54,761 nucleotides of DNA from Azohydromonas australica DSM 1124. GTDB lineage: Bacteria; Pseudomonadota; Gammaproteobacteria; Burkholderiales; Burkholderiaceae_C. The DNA lies in contig NZ_KE387221.1 in NCBI RefSeq assembly GCF_000430725.1, forward strand, positions 11,215 to 65,975, read 5' to 3'. Below are positions 12,001 through 24,000 of this stretch, piece after piece; position 1 is the stretch's first letter, and each line of letters opens with the position of its first letter. Made by a program: the position numbers and the translations under genes. The notes under the pieces are model-generated. The model was not told the origin of the DNA and made no database searches. It worked only from the letters and a program-made list of their open reading frames with translations.

Positions 12001-15000
12001 AAGTCCAGCCCGCTGAGCTGGAAGCCGACGGCCGCGGCGTCGCTGCCGCTGGCCACGCGCGCCGACACGTCCGTGCCGCTGAGCGTGAGCATGCGGGTGG
12101 CGACGCTGGCGCCGCTGGTGAGCGAGAGCGTGCGCGTGGCCAGCTCGAAGCCGACCGTGCCGCTGAGCGACAGCAGGCCGCCCACCTGCGCCTGGACCGT
12201 GCCGCTGGCCCGCAGCAGCGGGCCCAGGGCGCCGTCGAAGTCCAGCACCGTCTTGCTGTCCGGGCCGGTGCGCACCTCGACCGGGCGCGCCTTGAAGTCG
12301 ATGACGTGCTGGTCGGCACCCAGGCCGGCCGCCAGGTTGTGGACGGTGTTGAGCTGCAGGTTCAGGCGCGTGGCCGCGAGGGTGACCTCGGGCAGGCCCA
12401 CCAGCGCCACGGCGCCGGCCTGGGCCGACAGCGCCATCCAGCGCGCGCCCTGGAGCGGGCGGCCGGCGGCGTCCTGCGCGCCGTCGCGGGCGCTGAAGAG
12501 CGCCAGCGCGAGGTCCACGTCGCCCAGCGACAGGCCCAGGGCATCGGCGTTGGGCGTGTCCCGGCCGTCGATGCTGCCGTCGCCGTTGCTGTCCACGCGG
12601 TACGGGCCGCCGATGCCGAAGAAGGCCTCCACGTCGGCCGCGCCCACGGACAGCTCGTCCACCGCGACGGTGCTGCCGTCGGCCAGCTGGACGCTGGTGC
12701 TGTGCTTGTCGAAGGCGAAGGCGCCGCTGACGAACACCGAGTCCGCCAGCTGCAGGCGCACGTCGGCCGACAGGCGCAGCACCTCGTGCTCGGCGCCCGC
12801 CAGCGTCATGGCCTGCGTGCTGCCCGTGCCGGTGGCCACGGCCAGCGGCGTGCGGGCGAAGTCCAGCACGCGCCCGCTGCCGGCGTCGGCCAGGTTGATG
12901 GCGATGCGGGCGTTGCGCACCTCGGCCGTGAGCTCGGGCACGCCCACCAGGCGCGCCGCGCCGGCTTGCGCCTCCAAGGCCACGCGCGTGGGCCGCGCCG
13001 CGCCGCCGGCGCCGCCGCGCTCGGCGGCGACCACCAGCGCGAAATCGACATCGGCCAGCGAGAAGCCGACCGCGTCCGCGCCCGGGGTGTCGTCGGCGTC
13101 GATGCGGCCGTCGCCGTTGCTGTCCACCAGCGCGCCGCCATGCAGGCCGGCGAAGGCCTGCAGGTTCGCGCCGCCCAGCGTCAGCACGTCATGGCTGGCG
13201 ACGCTGCCGTCCTCCAGCGCCAGTGCGCGCACCGACTTCTCGAAGCCCAGCGAGCCGCTGACGTGGAAGAAGTCGCCCACCGAGAGCGTGATGTCGCCCG
13301 TGGCGCGCAGCAGCGGGCCGCGGTCGCCCGCGATGTCGAGCACGCGGCTCGAACCGGTGCCGGTCGCCACCGCCAGCGGCGTGCGGCGCAGGTCCAGCAC
13401 CAGCGCGGCGGCGTCCGCGCCCGGCGGCAGGCCGCCGACCTGGCTGACGACCACCTCCAGGTCGCGCACCTCGACCTCCACCGAGGGTACGCCGACGAAG
13501 CCCACGCTGCCGGCGCTGGCCTCCAGCGCCAGCCAGTGCAGGCCGTCGTAGCGGGCGGGCTGGCCCGCGTGGGCGCTCAGCAGCGCCAGCGCGAACTCGC
13601 CGTCCGCCATCTGGAATCCCACCGCCGCGGCGTTGGGCGTGTCCTGAGCGTCGATGCGGCCGTCGCCGTTGCTGTCCACCCGGTACGGGCCGCCCACGCC
13701 GGCGAACAGGTCCAGGCCCGTGCCGCCGAAGCTCAGGCGGTCCGCCAGCAGCTCGCTGCCGTCGGCCAGGGCCACGGTGGTGGTGGACTTCTCCATCGCC
13801 AGCGCGCCGCGGGCGTGGACGAAGCCGGACACCGCCAGCTCGAAATCGCCCGAGGCGCGGACCGTCTCGCCCTGCTGGCCGTCCAGCGCCAGCGCGAGCT
13901 GCGTGCGCTGGCCGGTGGCCACGTCGAAGGGCTGCGCCCGCAGGTCCAGCACCTGCGTGCGCGCGTCCGTGCCGGACGCGACGCCCTGCACGAGGTTGAT
14001 GCCCACGTCCAGACGCTGCGCGGTGGCGGTGAGGCCGTCCACGCCCACCAGCGCCGCTTCGTCGGCCGTGGCCTGCAGCGCCAGCCAGTGGCGCTCGCTG
14101 GCCTGGTCCCAGGCCAGCAGCAGGCCGAACTCGGCGTTGGTGACCGTCAGGCCCAGGGCCTGCGGGTTGGGAGCGTCTTGCAGGTCGATGACGCCGTCGC
14201 CGTTGGTGTCGCTGCGGTACGGGCCGCCCACGCCGACGAAGGCGTTGAGCCCGGTGCCGCCGACGGTCAGCACGCGCGTGTGCACCACTTGGCCGTCGGC
14301 CAGGGTGAAGGCCACTTGCGACTGCTCCAGCGCCAGCGTGCCGCTGGCGTGCAGGAAGCCGGCCACCGACAGGTCCATGCCGCCGGAGGCGCGCACGAGC
14401 TGGCCGCGGGCCCCGTCGTGCGTGAGCGCCAGCGAGCGGCCGGTGCCGGTGGCGATGGCCAGCGCGTGGTCCACGGCCGTGCCGTCCGCGTCCTCGCGCG
14501 ATCCGAAGTCGATGACCTTCGACGCCGCCTCGGCGTCGGCGAAGCCGTGCGCGAGGTTGATGTCGATGCCCAGCGAGTGGACGTCGAGGCGCAGGTCCTC
14601 GGGCAGGCCCACCAGGGCGTCGATGCCGCCGATGCGGCCGGTCAGCGCCGTCCAGCGCTTGCCGGCATAGGCGCTCTCGTGCGCGTCGGCCGAGAGCAGC
14701 GCCAGGCCGAACTCGACGCCGTTGACGGCCAGGCCGCGCGCCTCGGGGTTGATCTCGTGGCTCTCGACCACGCCGTCGTGGTCGAGGTCGATGCGGTAGG
14801 GGCCGCTGCCGACGAAGGCGTGCAGCCCGGTGCCGCCGATGCTCAGGAGCTGGGTATCGACCACGCTGCCGTCGGCCAGGGTGACCGACTGCGCGCGGCG
14901 CTCGAAGCCCAGCGAGCCGCCGACCTCGAAGAAGTCGCCCACGCGCAGCTCGACGTCGCCGGTGGCGCGCACGAACTGGCCCAGCCCGCCGTCGAGGTCC

Positions 15001-18000
15001 AGCGCCATCGAGTGGTTCGTGCCGGTCACGATGTCGAGCGCGCGCGTGCCGCCGCCGCCCGCGAAGTCGATGACCCGCGTGTCGGCGTCCACGGCCGCGG
15101 GCGTGCCCGCGACCAGGTTGAGCTGGATCTCGATGTCGCGGGCCGCGATCGTGAGGTCGGGCATGCCCACCACCTCCACGCTGCCGGCCGTGGCCTTGAG
15201 CGTGGCCCAGTGCAGGCCGTCCAGCCCCGCCTGGCCGGCGCGCGGCGAGAACAGCGCGAAGGCGAAGTCCACGCCGCCGAGCGCCAGGCCCACCGCGTCC
15301 GGATTGACGCTGTCGTTGGCGTCGATGACGCCGTTGCCGTCGCTGTCGCGCTCGTAGGGACCGCCCACGCCGGCGAAGGCGTGCAGGTCCCGGCCGCCGA
15401 AGGCCAGCATGTCGGCCTTCGCCTGCGTGCCGTCGGCCAGCACCACGTCCTGCGTGGAGCGCTCGAAGCCCAGCGAGCCGCGGGCGTAGACGAAGTCCGC
15501 CACCTCCAGCTCGAAGTCGCCCGAGGCGCGCACCAGCGTGCCCCGGCGCGCGTCGTAGCCCAGCGCGATGGCCTGGGCGCCCGTCTCCACCTGCAGCGGC
15601 GCGCCGCTGTAGTCGATGACGTTCTGGCCGGCGCTGCCGGTGTTGATGTCGATGGCCAGGCGCTGTGCCTGCAGCGCGATCAGCGGCAGGCCGATCTCGG
15701 TGGCCGTGGCCGCCGTGGCGCTGACGCTGAGCCAGCTGCGCGGCGCGGCCGCGCCCTCCCCGCCGCTGCGTTCCAGGTACATCGCCAGGCCCACGTCCAC
15801 GCCCGTGAGCTCGAAGCCCGCGGCAGTGGCGTTGGGCACCTCGTCGCCGAGGTCGCCGTCGTGGTCGATGTCCAGCCGGTAGGGGCCGTTGAGGCCGACG
15901 AAGGCCTGCAGGCCCGTGCCGCCGACCACCCAGCGCCGGGTCTGCGCGGCGCTGCCGTCGGCGAGCTGGACCGTGGCCTCGGCGTTGCGCAGCACGAAGC
16001 GGCCGTCCAGCGTCAGGAAGTCCGCCGCCTGCAGCGTCATGCCGACCGCGTAGGCGCGGTCCACGCCGAAGTAGTCGGCGTTGAAGAACAGGCCCAGCGC
16101 GTCGGCATCGGCCTGCGCGTGGGCGTGGATGTCCACCAGCTCGGCCAGCGGGCGCTGCACCGCGTCGAGCGCCAGGGTGTGCGCGTCCTGCGCCACCTGC
16201 AGCAGCACGCTGCCGTCGCCGAAGCCGAACAGGCCGGTGGCCTCGGTGAAGCGGCCGGCGATGCTGCCGGCCTGGATGAGGCCGAAGTGCTGCAGCCACT
16301 GCGGCGTGAAGCCTGCGGCGCGCAGCACGTCCAGCGTGGCGCCGGCGTCCAGGCTCAGCGTGCCGGTGACCTCCAGGCGGTCGCCCGTGCCGGCACCGGC
16401 CAGCGCCAGCGCCAGGCGCTGGTTGGCGGCGATGTGCTGGTCGCCCTCGATGCGCAGCAGGCCCGGGGCCTGGCCGCGGCCGAGGGTGCCGGCCGCCGGC
16501 GCACCGGCGGCATCGACCAGGCGCAGGCCCTGCGCGGCGCGCACCACCACGTCGCCGGCCGTGAGCAGCCGCACCGCGTCGAGCTTGTCCACCGTGGCCG
16601 TGGCCGCCAGCGTCAGCGCGCCGGTGCCGGAGGCCACGTCGCCATGCAGCACCAGCCGCGCGGCGGTGCCCAAGGCGGCCAGGCGCACCGCGCCGACGCC
16701 GTGCGTCGTGACCGCGGCGCCGTCGTCCAGCGTGAGGTCGCCCGCTGCGGCGCTGCCGCCGGCCTCCAGCACGATGTCGCCGTCGCCCAGGCTCGCCACC
16801 CCGGCCAGGGCCGACGTGGTGGCCGCGGCGGTGCTGCCGGCGCGCGCCAGGCTCAGCTCGACGCGGCCGATGGTCAGCGCATCGGCCTCGGCCAGGAACA
16901 GGCCGGCGGCGCCTTCGGCCGCCAGCACGCCGGTGGCGATCTCCAGCGCGCCCGCGCCGCCGTCGCCGATGCCCGCGGCCGCCTGCAGCAGCACGCGGCC
17001 CGCCCGCACGTCGGCGTCCGCCGTGTCGGCGGCGTCGCCGTCCAGGATCGAGCCGCCGCGCGCCACCAGCGCCACCGTGGCGCCGCCGGCACGGATGTCG
17101 GACACCGTGATCGCGCCGGCCGAGACGATGCGCACCGCACCGCCGCCTTCCGCGCCCTCGGTGGACACCTGAACGCCGGCGCCCAGCACCACGGACCCGG
17201 CGCCGGTGACCAGCTCCACCGTGCCGTCCGGGTTGAGGATGGTCGGTGCGTCCAGGCTGACGCCCGCGCGCACCAGGCCCGCAGCCTGCGCGGACAGCGC
17301 CTCGAAGCCGGCCCAGGCCACCAGGGTCACCGTGCCGCCGTCGGCGCTCAGCGTCGCCACCGTGGCGCCGTCGCGCGCCGCGTGCAGGCCGCCCTGGGCG
17401 GCCAGCAGCACGTCGCCGCCGCCGATGACGCTGATGCCCGCCGTGGACACGTCCAGGCCGGACTGCGAGGCCAGCAGCAGCGAGCCACCCTGCACCCGGG
17501 CCTGCAGCGTGACGCTGCCCGCGTCGTTGCCCGCCAGGGCCAGGCCGCTGGCCGCATCGAGCGCGGCGCTGCGCACCTGCAGCGCGTCGTCGGTGGCGCC
17601 CACGCCGCCGCCCAGCGTGAACAGCTGCAGCGCGGACACCACCAGGTCCGCCGCCTCGCCCTGGGCGCGGCCCAGGATGCTGCCGGAGAGCGTTTCCAGA
17701 CGTGCGCTGGACGCACCACCGCCCAGGCCGACCACCAGGTGGTCCAGGCCCAGGTCGCCTGCCAGCTCGCGCAGCGCCAGGCCGCCGCCCACATGGCCGC
17801 TCACGGCGCCGCCGTCCTGCAGGTCGATGAGGAAGGGCGTGGCCGCACTGCCCGCGCCCACGTCCAGCACCGTGTTGAATTCCAGCCGCAGCGCCTCGAC
17901 TCGGCCGCCACCGGCGGTCGCGAGCTGCAGCGCGGAGGCCAGCACCACGGTGCGGGCCTGCACCACGGCCTCCAGCAGCAGCGTGCCGTCCTGGCCGCTG

Positions 18001-21000
18001 GCGTCGATCTCGATACGGCCGCCATCGCCCTCGGCGCGCATCGCACCGAGGACCGTGAGGCCGGCGCCCAGGCTGCGCAGACGGATGTCGCCGTCCTGGC
18101 CGGCGCCGCCGGCCGCGACCCCGTCCACCGCCAGCGCGTCGGCCGAGAGGTTGTCCAGCCAGACCCGGCCGCCGGCCGTGGCCTGCAGGCCGGCCGTGGC
18201 GATCGCCAGGCCGCCCACGGGTTGCGTGCCGGGTTCGCCCAGCGGCTCGGCGGCGATGTCGCCGCCGACCTCCAGCACCAGGCGGGAGGCCGCCAGCACC
18301 GCGTCCTGCGGTTGCGGGTCCAGCCGCGGCGCGGCCAGGCCGCGCAGGTCGCCGCCCACGCGCAGCGTCGCCGCGCCGGTGGTGCGCACGGCGCTGCGCA
18401 AGTCGAGGTCGCCCTCGACGCGCACGTCCAGCGCCGCGCCGCCCAGGTCCAGGGCCACGGCGGCGCCGTCCTGGCGCACGTCCACCACCAGGTCGCCGCC
18501 CACGTCCAGCGTCAGCGCCAGGCCGACGGGCAGCGGGCCCGTGATCCACAGCGAGCCGCTGACCTCCAGCGTCAGCGCCTGCAGCGGGGCCGTGAGCGGC
18601 CCCAGCTTCGCGTCCCCGGTGATGACCAGCGTGGGCGAGCCCGAGGCCGCCAGCAGCGCCAAGTAGGCGTCGTCGATGGCCACCGCGCCGGCAGCCGGCA
18701 CGGCGGTCGCGCCGGACTGCGCGCGCGTGCCGCGCGAACCGCTGAAGCCGCGCGCCACGGCGTTGATCACGCCGCTGGCCACCAGGGCCACTTCGCCCAC
18801 CGTGCCGGTGAGCGCCAGCAGCGCGCTGCCGTCGGCCAGCTCGATGGCCTCGCCGGCCTGCAGCGTCAGGTCCTGGCCGTCGGCCACCGCCAGCGCGGCC
18901 TGGCCGCGCAGCGTGCCGCTGCTGCGCACCGTGATGCCGCCGGCCTGCGCCCGCAGCTCGCCCAGCGTCAGGCCGCTCGCGGCGAACCAGCCGTCGCGGT
19001 CCGTGACCACCAGGTTGCCCGCGCCGGCGCGGGCCTCCAGGTGGTCGGCCGCCACGTCCAGGGCGTCGATGGCGCCCCCGGCGCGCAGCGACAGGCGGCC
19101 GGCCACGATGGCCGGCTCGGCGCCGAGGCCGGCGGCCTGGCGGATCGCGCCGCCGGCGGCCAGGTCCACGGCGCCGGCGCTGCCGGCGCCCGCAACCGGG
19201 CCCCCGGCCAGGCTGCCCAGCCACAGGCCGGCCTGCAGCCGGCCGATGACCAGTTCCCCGCCCGCGGCCAACGTGATGCTGCCGCCGTGCGTGGCGATGG
19301 TGGCCGTCGCGGCCTGGCGAAGGTCGCGTCCGGCGCGGATCTCGACCGCGCCGCCCGCGAGCGTGCGCAGGTCGCCGCCGAGCAGGATGTCGCCCGTGGC
19401 GGCATCCAGCGCGCTCAGGTGCAGGCCGCCAGCACCGGCGGCGACGGCAACGCCGCCGTCCAGCGCCGCGGCGGCGCGGATGTCGAGCACGCCGGTGAGC
19501 GTGCCCAGCCACACGCCGCCGTCCGCCCCGGTGCGCAGCCCGGCGCTCTGGCCGTCGAAGAGCAGCCCGTTCACCGCCAGGCCGTTGGCACCGGCCCAGC
19601 GCAGCGCCGCCGGCGGCAGCGCGCCGACCACGAGGCCGTCCTGCTCCAGCAGCCGGATGTCGCCGCTGGCGGTGCGCGCCAGCAGCAGGTCGATGAGGGT
19701 GCGCAGCCGCGTCGCGTCGGTCGTGCCGCCGATGCCGGTGGCCGCGGACAGCGCCACCGCGGAGCCCGCCAGGTTGAGGTCGGTGCTGTCCGCCGGCAGT
19801 GCGCTGCGGATGGCGCCGGCACCGGCGATGACGGCGATCATCGAGCCGCCGGCGCGGTTGCGCAGCGCGCCCGGCCGGGACGGATCGGCCTCGCGGGCGT
19901 CCACCTGGCCCAGGATCACGCCCTGGCTGCCGCCGAGGGACTGCAGCCGCACGTTGCCGCCGCCCGAGAGGGCGCGCGCCGACGCGGCCATGGCCAGGTC
20001 GCCGGTGCGGGCCTGCAGCAGCAGGTCGCCGCCGCGGCTGTCCACGACGCTGCCGGCCTCCAGGACCAGCGCGCCGCCGGCCTCCAGGCCCAGCGCGGCA
20101 CCGCCGGCGCTGACGCCCACGCCCGCGGCCACGCGCAGCGCGGCGCCGTCGGCCAGGGTCGCCAGCAGCAGCAGGCCGCCGGCGTGCACCTCGCGCTCCA
20201 GCGTCAGCCCGCCGGCGGCCACCTGCAGGACCGCGGCTCCCGCGGCCTGCAGGCCGGACAGGCTCAGGGTCTGCTGCGTGACCGTGCCGCCCAGGGTCGC
20301 GTTGCCCCAGGCCGTCGTGCCGATGGCGCCGAGGCGGTCGAAGGTGCCCGACACGGCGCCAACGGCCACTGCCCGGCTGGCCTGCAGCGACACGTCGCCG
20401 CCGGCGCGCAGCGCCAGGCGGTCCGCGCCGATCTCCAGCGTCTCCTGGCGGCGGCCGAGCTGGCCCACCGCGCCGGCGGCGTCGATCAGCAGGTCGCCGG
20501 CGACGACGTCGTCGCCCGCGTCCTCGCCGGCCTCCATCACGCCGCCGCTGCGTGCCACCAGGGCCACGGTGCCGGCCCCGGCATCCAGCCGGTCCAGCGT
20601 GATCGAGCCGGCCGCGATGCGCACGCGGCCCTCGGGCTTCGCGGTGCCCTCGCGCCGGCCCACCTCGATGCTCGCGCCCACGGCCTGCACGAAGCCGGCG
20701 CCGGCCTCGATGTCGAGGCTGCCGCTGTGGTGGCGCAGTTGCGAGCCCGCCGACTGGCGCACGCTGCCGCCCGCCAGCAGGTTGAGCGTGCCCTCGCCCA
20801 TGTCGATGTCGGCGTCCAGGCGCAGGTCGCCCGTGCGCGATTCCAGGCGCAGCTTGCTGGCCGCGTCGGCGGCGATGGCGATGTCGCCCGCCACCACCAG
20901 GTCGCCCGAGGCGTCGATCAGCACCTGCGCCTCGCCGTGCAGGTTCAGCGCCTGCAGCACCAGCGCGTCCACGTCATGGATGGAGACGATGGAGCGCAGC

Positions 21001-24000
21001 GCGGTGTAGGTCGTGGCCTCCAGCGTGTCGGCGTCGATCTGCAGCGCCGCCAGCAGCGTGCCCAGGTTGCGCACGCCACCAAGCTCGCCCGCCTCGCCCG
21101 CGACCAGGCGCACGTGGGCGCCCGAGACGTGGACCACGCCGCGGTCCTCGATGCGGTCGGAGGCCAGCACGCTGCCGCTGTCCGCGCGCAGCGCGACGTC
21201 GCCGCGCAGCGAGGCCACCTGCGACAGCACCAGGCTGCCGCTGGCCTCGGCCAGGTCGATGTCGCCGGCCGCGCGCACCGTCAGCGTGGCCACGCGCCAG
21301 CCGTCGTTGCCGGGCAGCTTCTGGCCGTGCTCGCCCAGGTCCACCAGCAGCGTGCCCGCGTTGCTGCGCACCACGCCGCCGGTGCTGCCCTGCGTGCCCT
21401 CGGCCACCAGCACCATGTCGCCGTCGCTGCGCAGCAGCGCCACCCCGGCCGGGCCGCTGCCCTGCGCCAGGATCGAGCCGCCGCTTTCCAGCCGCATGCG
21501 GCCGCCGGCGGTGATGCCGCTGAGCAGCAGGTCCTGCTGGTCGCGCACGCGCAGGTCGCCCTCGCTGCGCAGCACCACCTCGCCGGAGCTGCTGACCGCC
21601 ACCACGCCGCTGGCGTCGATGTTGAGGTCGTCCCAGACCTGCAGCGTGACGCTGAGCACCTGGTGGCGGTCCTCCACCCACTGGCCCTTGCGCACCATCT
21701 GCACGCCGTCGGTCGACGCCAGCAGCGGCAGGTCCGCCGGCAGCGCCTCGGTGGCGTCCACCAGGCGCCAGCCGCTGGCGGCGTAGCTGCCTTCGCTGGC
21801 GAGGTCGAAGGTCGCGTCCTCACCCACCCACTGGTAGCGCTGGTACTGCACCGACAGGATGTCGCGCGGGCTGGCCGCGGACAGCACGGCGCGCACGTCG
21901 GCGCCCTGCTGGTCCAGGTGCGCCGGGTCGATGATCGTGGTGCGCTCGGTCGAGCGGCCGATGCCACCGGCCGAGGACTGCGACACCAGCGTGATGTTGC
22001 GGCCCTGCACGTTGAGCCGCTCCTCGCCGCCGGCGGCCGTGCCCGTGGGCAGCTCCAGGTGCGGGAAGATGGCCTTCATCACGTCCGGCGCGATCGGGTA
22101 CTGCGCACGCGCCAGCAGCGTTGCGGCGTCGGGCAGGCCCGCCTTGCGCAGCTCGGTCTCGGTGAAGCCGGCCTGGCGCAGCTGCTCCAGCACCGCGGCC
22201 GGGTCGGCCACGGCGCGCTCGTGGGCGTGGTCCAGGATCACGCCGTAGCGCGCCTCCAGCCGCACGTCGCCATTGCCGGTGGAGTGGATCGACACCGTGT
22301 CGTCCTGCCACGCGTCGGGCGTGATCAGGCGCATGTCGCCCGCCGTCTCCTGCAGGTCGATGGTGCCGGCCGCGCGCGCGGCCAGGCCGCCCACGCCCAG
22401 CACCGCGCTGTCCACGCGGGCGAAGATCGAGCCCTCGCCGCCGTCGAGCTGCACCTCGGCGCCGAAGACGCGCGAGCTGTAGGCCATGCCCTGGATGCCG
22501 TTGAGCGCGTCGATGAACACGTTGCCCGCGCTCACCACGCTGCCGTCCTCGGCGAAGGTGGCGGCCACCACCTGGCCGAGCTTGAGCACGTTCTGCGTGC
22601 GGCCCTCGGACTGCAGCACCGTGACGTTGCCGGTGGCCTGCACGTTCAGGCGCCCGCGCGGGTCCTTCACCGTGATCGTGACGTCGCCGTTGGCGCGGAT
22701 GTCGGGCAGCGCGCCGATGAACTCGACGTTGCCCGCCACTTCCAGCGCGTCCGCCGACAGCGCGATGGGCTTGAAGGTCTCGGGCTGGTCGTCGGCGGCC
22801 TCCGCTAGCGGCGTGGCCTCGCCGAAGGCGACGCTGCCGCGCAGCACCAGCTTGCCCACCGTCGTGATGCTCACGCGCGGATCGGACGGGCCCTGCGCCG
22901 TCTCGATGGACACCGGCAGGTCCGCCTTGAGCGTGTAGGTGTAGAAGTCCTTGAGGCCCGTGACCGTGGTCTTCTTGGTGGTGATGGTCTTCTTGCGCAT
23001 CCAGCCGCCACCGGTGGTGGTGGGGCCGTCGATGATGATTTCCTCGTTCTGGAAGGTGCTGTCGAAGTGGTCCAGCGCCTTCTTCGCCAGCCAGGTCGAG
23101 CCGTCGGCCTGCTTCCACGGGTTGCTGGCGGTGGCGACCCAGGTGTAGGTCCACTTCGAGGGATCGAAGGGGTTGGCGGCCAGGCTCTGGGCGTCGATGC
23201 GGCGCTCGCCGCCGGACAGCGTCTGCAGGTACTTCCACTTCGTGGCGTCGGAGAAGTCCGTCACCGGGAACGCCACCTGGCCGCTGTCGCCGACCCACAG
23301 GTAGAGCTGGTTGGTGGCCGCGTCGCGCACCTGCGACTTGTCCTTGACCAGGTCCACCGCGAGGTTGCGCTTCTGCTCGTACTGCACGAACAGGACGTCG
23401 CTGCGCGCGAGCTGCAGCGCCAGCTCGGACTCCAGCAGCGGCGTGCCGTCGGTGAAGCGGGTATCGGTGAAGTCGGCCGCCTCGTCGGGCGAGAGCGCGT
23501 CCCAGTCGAAGCCCAGCAGGTTGAAGCTTTCCTGCTTGTAGATCTCCAGCCGCGTGCTGGTCTTGGCCTGGCCCTCGGTCCAGACGTAGTAGCGCCCCTG
23601 CGCCGGCTGGTAGTAGAGCGGCTCGCCGGCCGCGCGCACGACGGGCGCGTCCACCTGCGTGTAGGTGATGGAGGTGACCTTGCCGTCGGCCGCGGGCGTG
23701 GCCACGCCCTGGCGCACGACCTGCGTGACCTGGCCGTCCTTGTAGGTGAAGGTCTCCTGGCGCAGCGTGGTGCTGTCGGTGATCGTGATCACGCCCACGC
23801 GGTTCTCGGAGACGTCGATCTCGCCGAGCTCCAGCGCGAAACTGGTCTGGTTGTCGATGACGACCGAGGTGTAGCCGCTGGCCACGCGCAGCCGGCCGTT
23901 GCCGGTGCTCAGGATGGTGCCGGTGAGGTTGATCCGGCCGCCCGTGGGCTTGATCGGGTCCAGCGTGATCTTCTTGCCGGCGTAGTCGAAGGCGCCGGTC

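Noticed and set aside
13189..19512. Minus-strand frame of 2,107 codons, Arg/Gly-rich
   Set aside because: Alternate frame of the giant gene; low-complexity R/G/A sequence. The true frame here carries the DxNGDG units and helix repeats. The frame at 21820-27876 is rejected for the same reason.
6033..22808. Plus-strand open frame of 5,591 codons
   Set aside because: It lies exactly opposite the giant gene in codon register; its His/Arg/Ala/Gln/Val-rich product is the reverse reading of G+C-rich codons and has no recognisable domains. The same holds for plus-strand frames at 129-5885, 23067-25316, 25740-34328 and 34380-40616.
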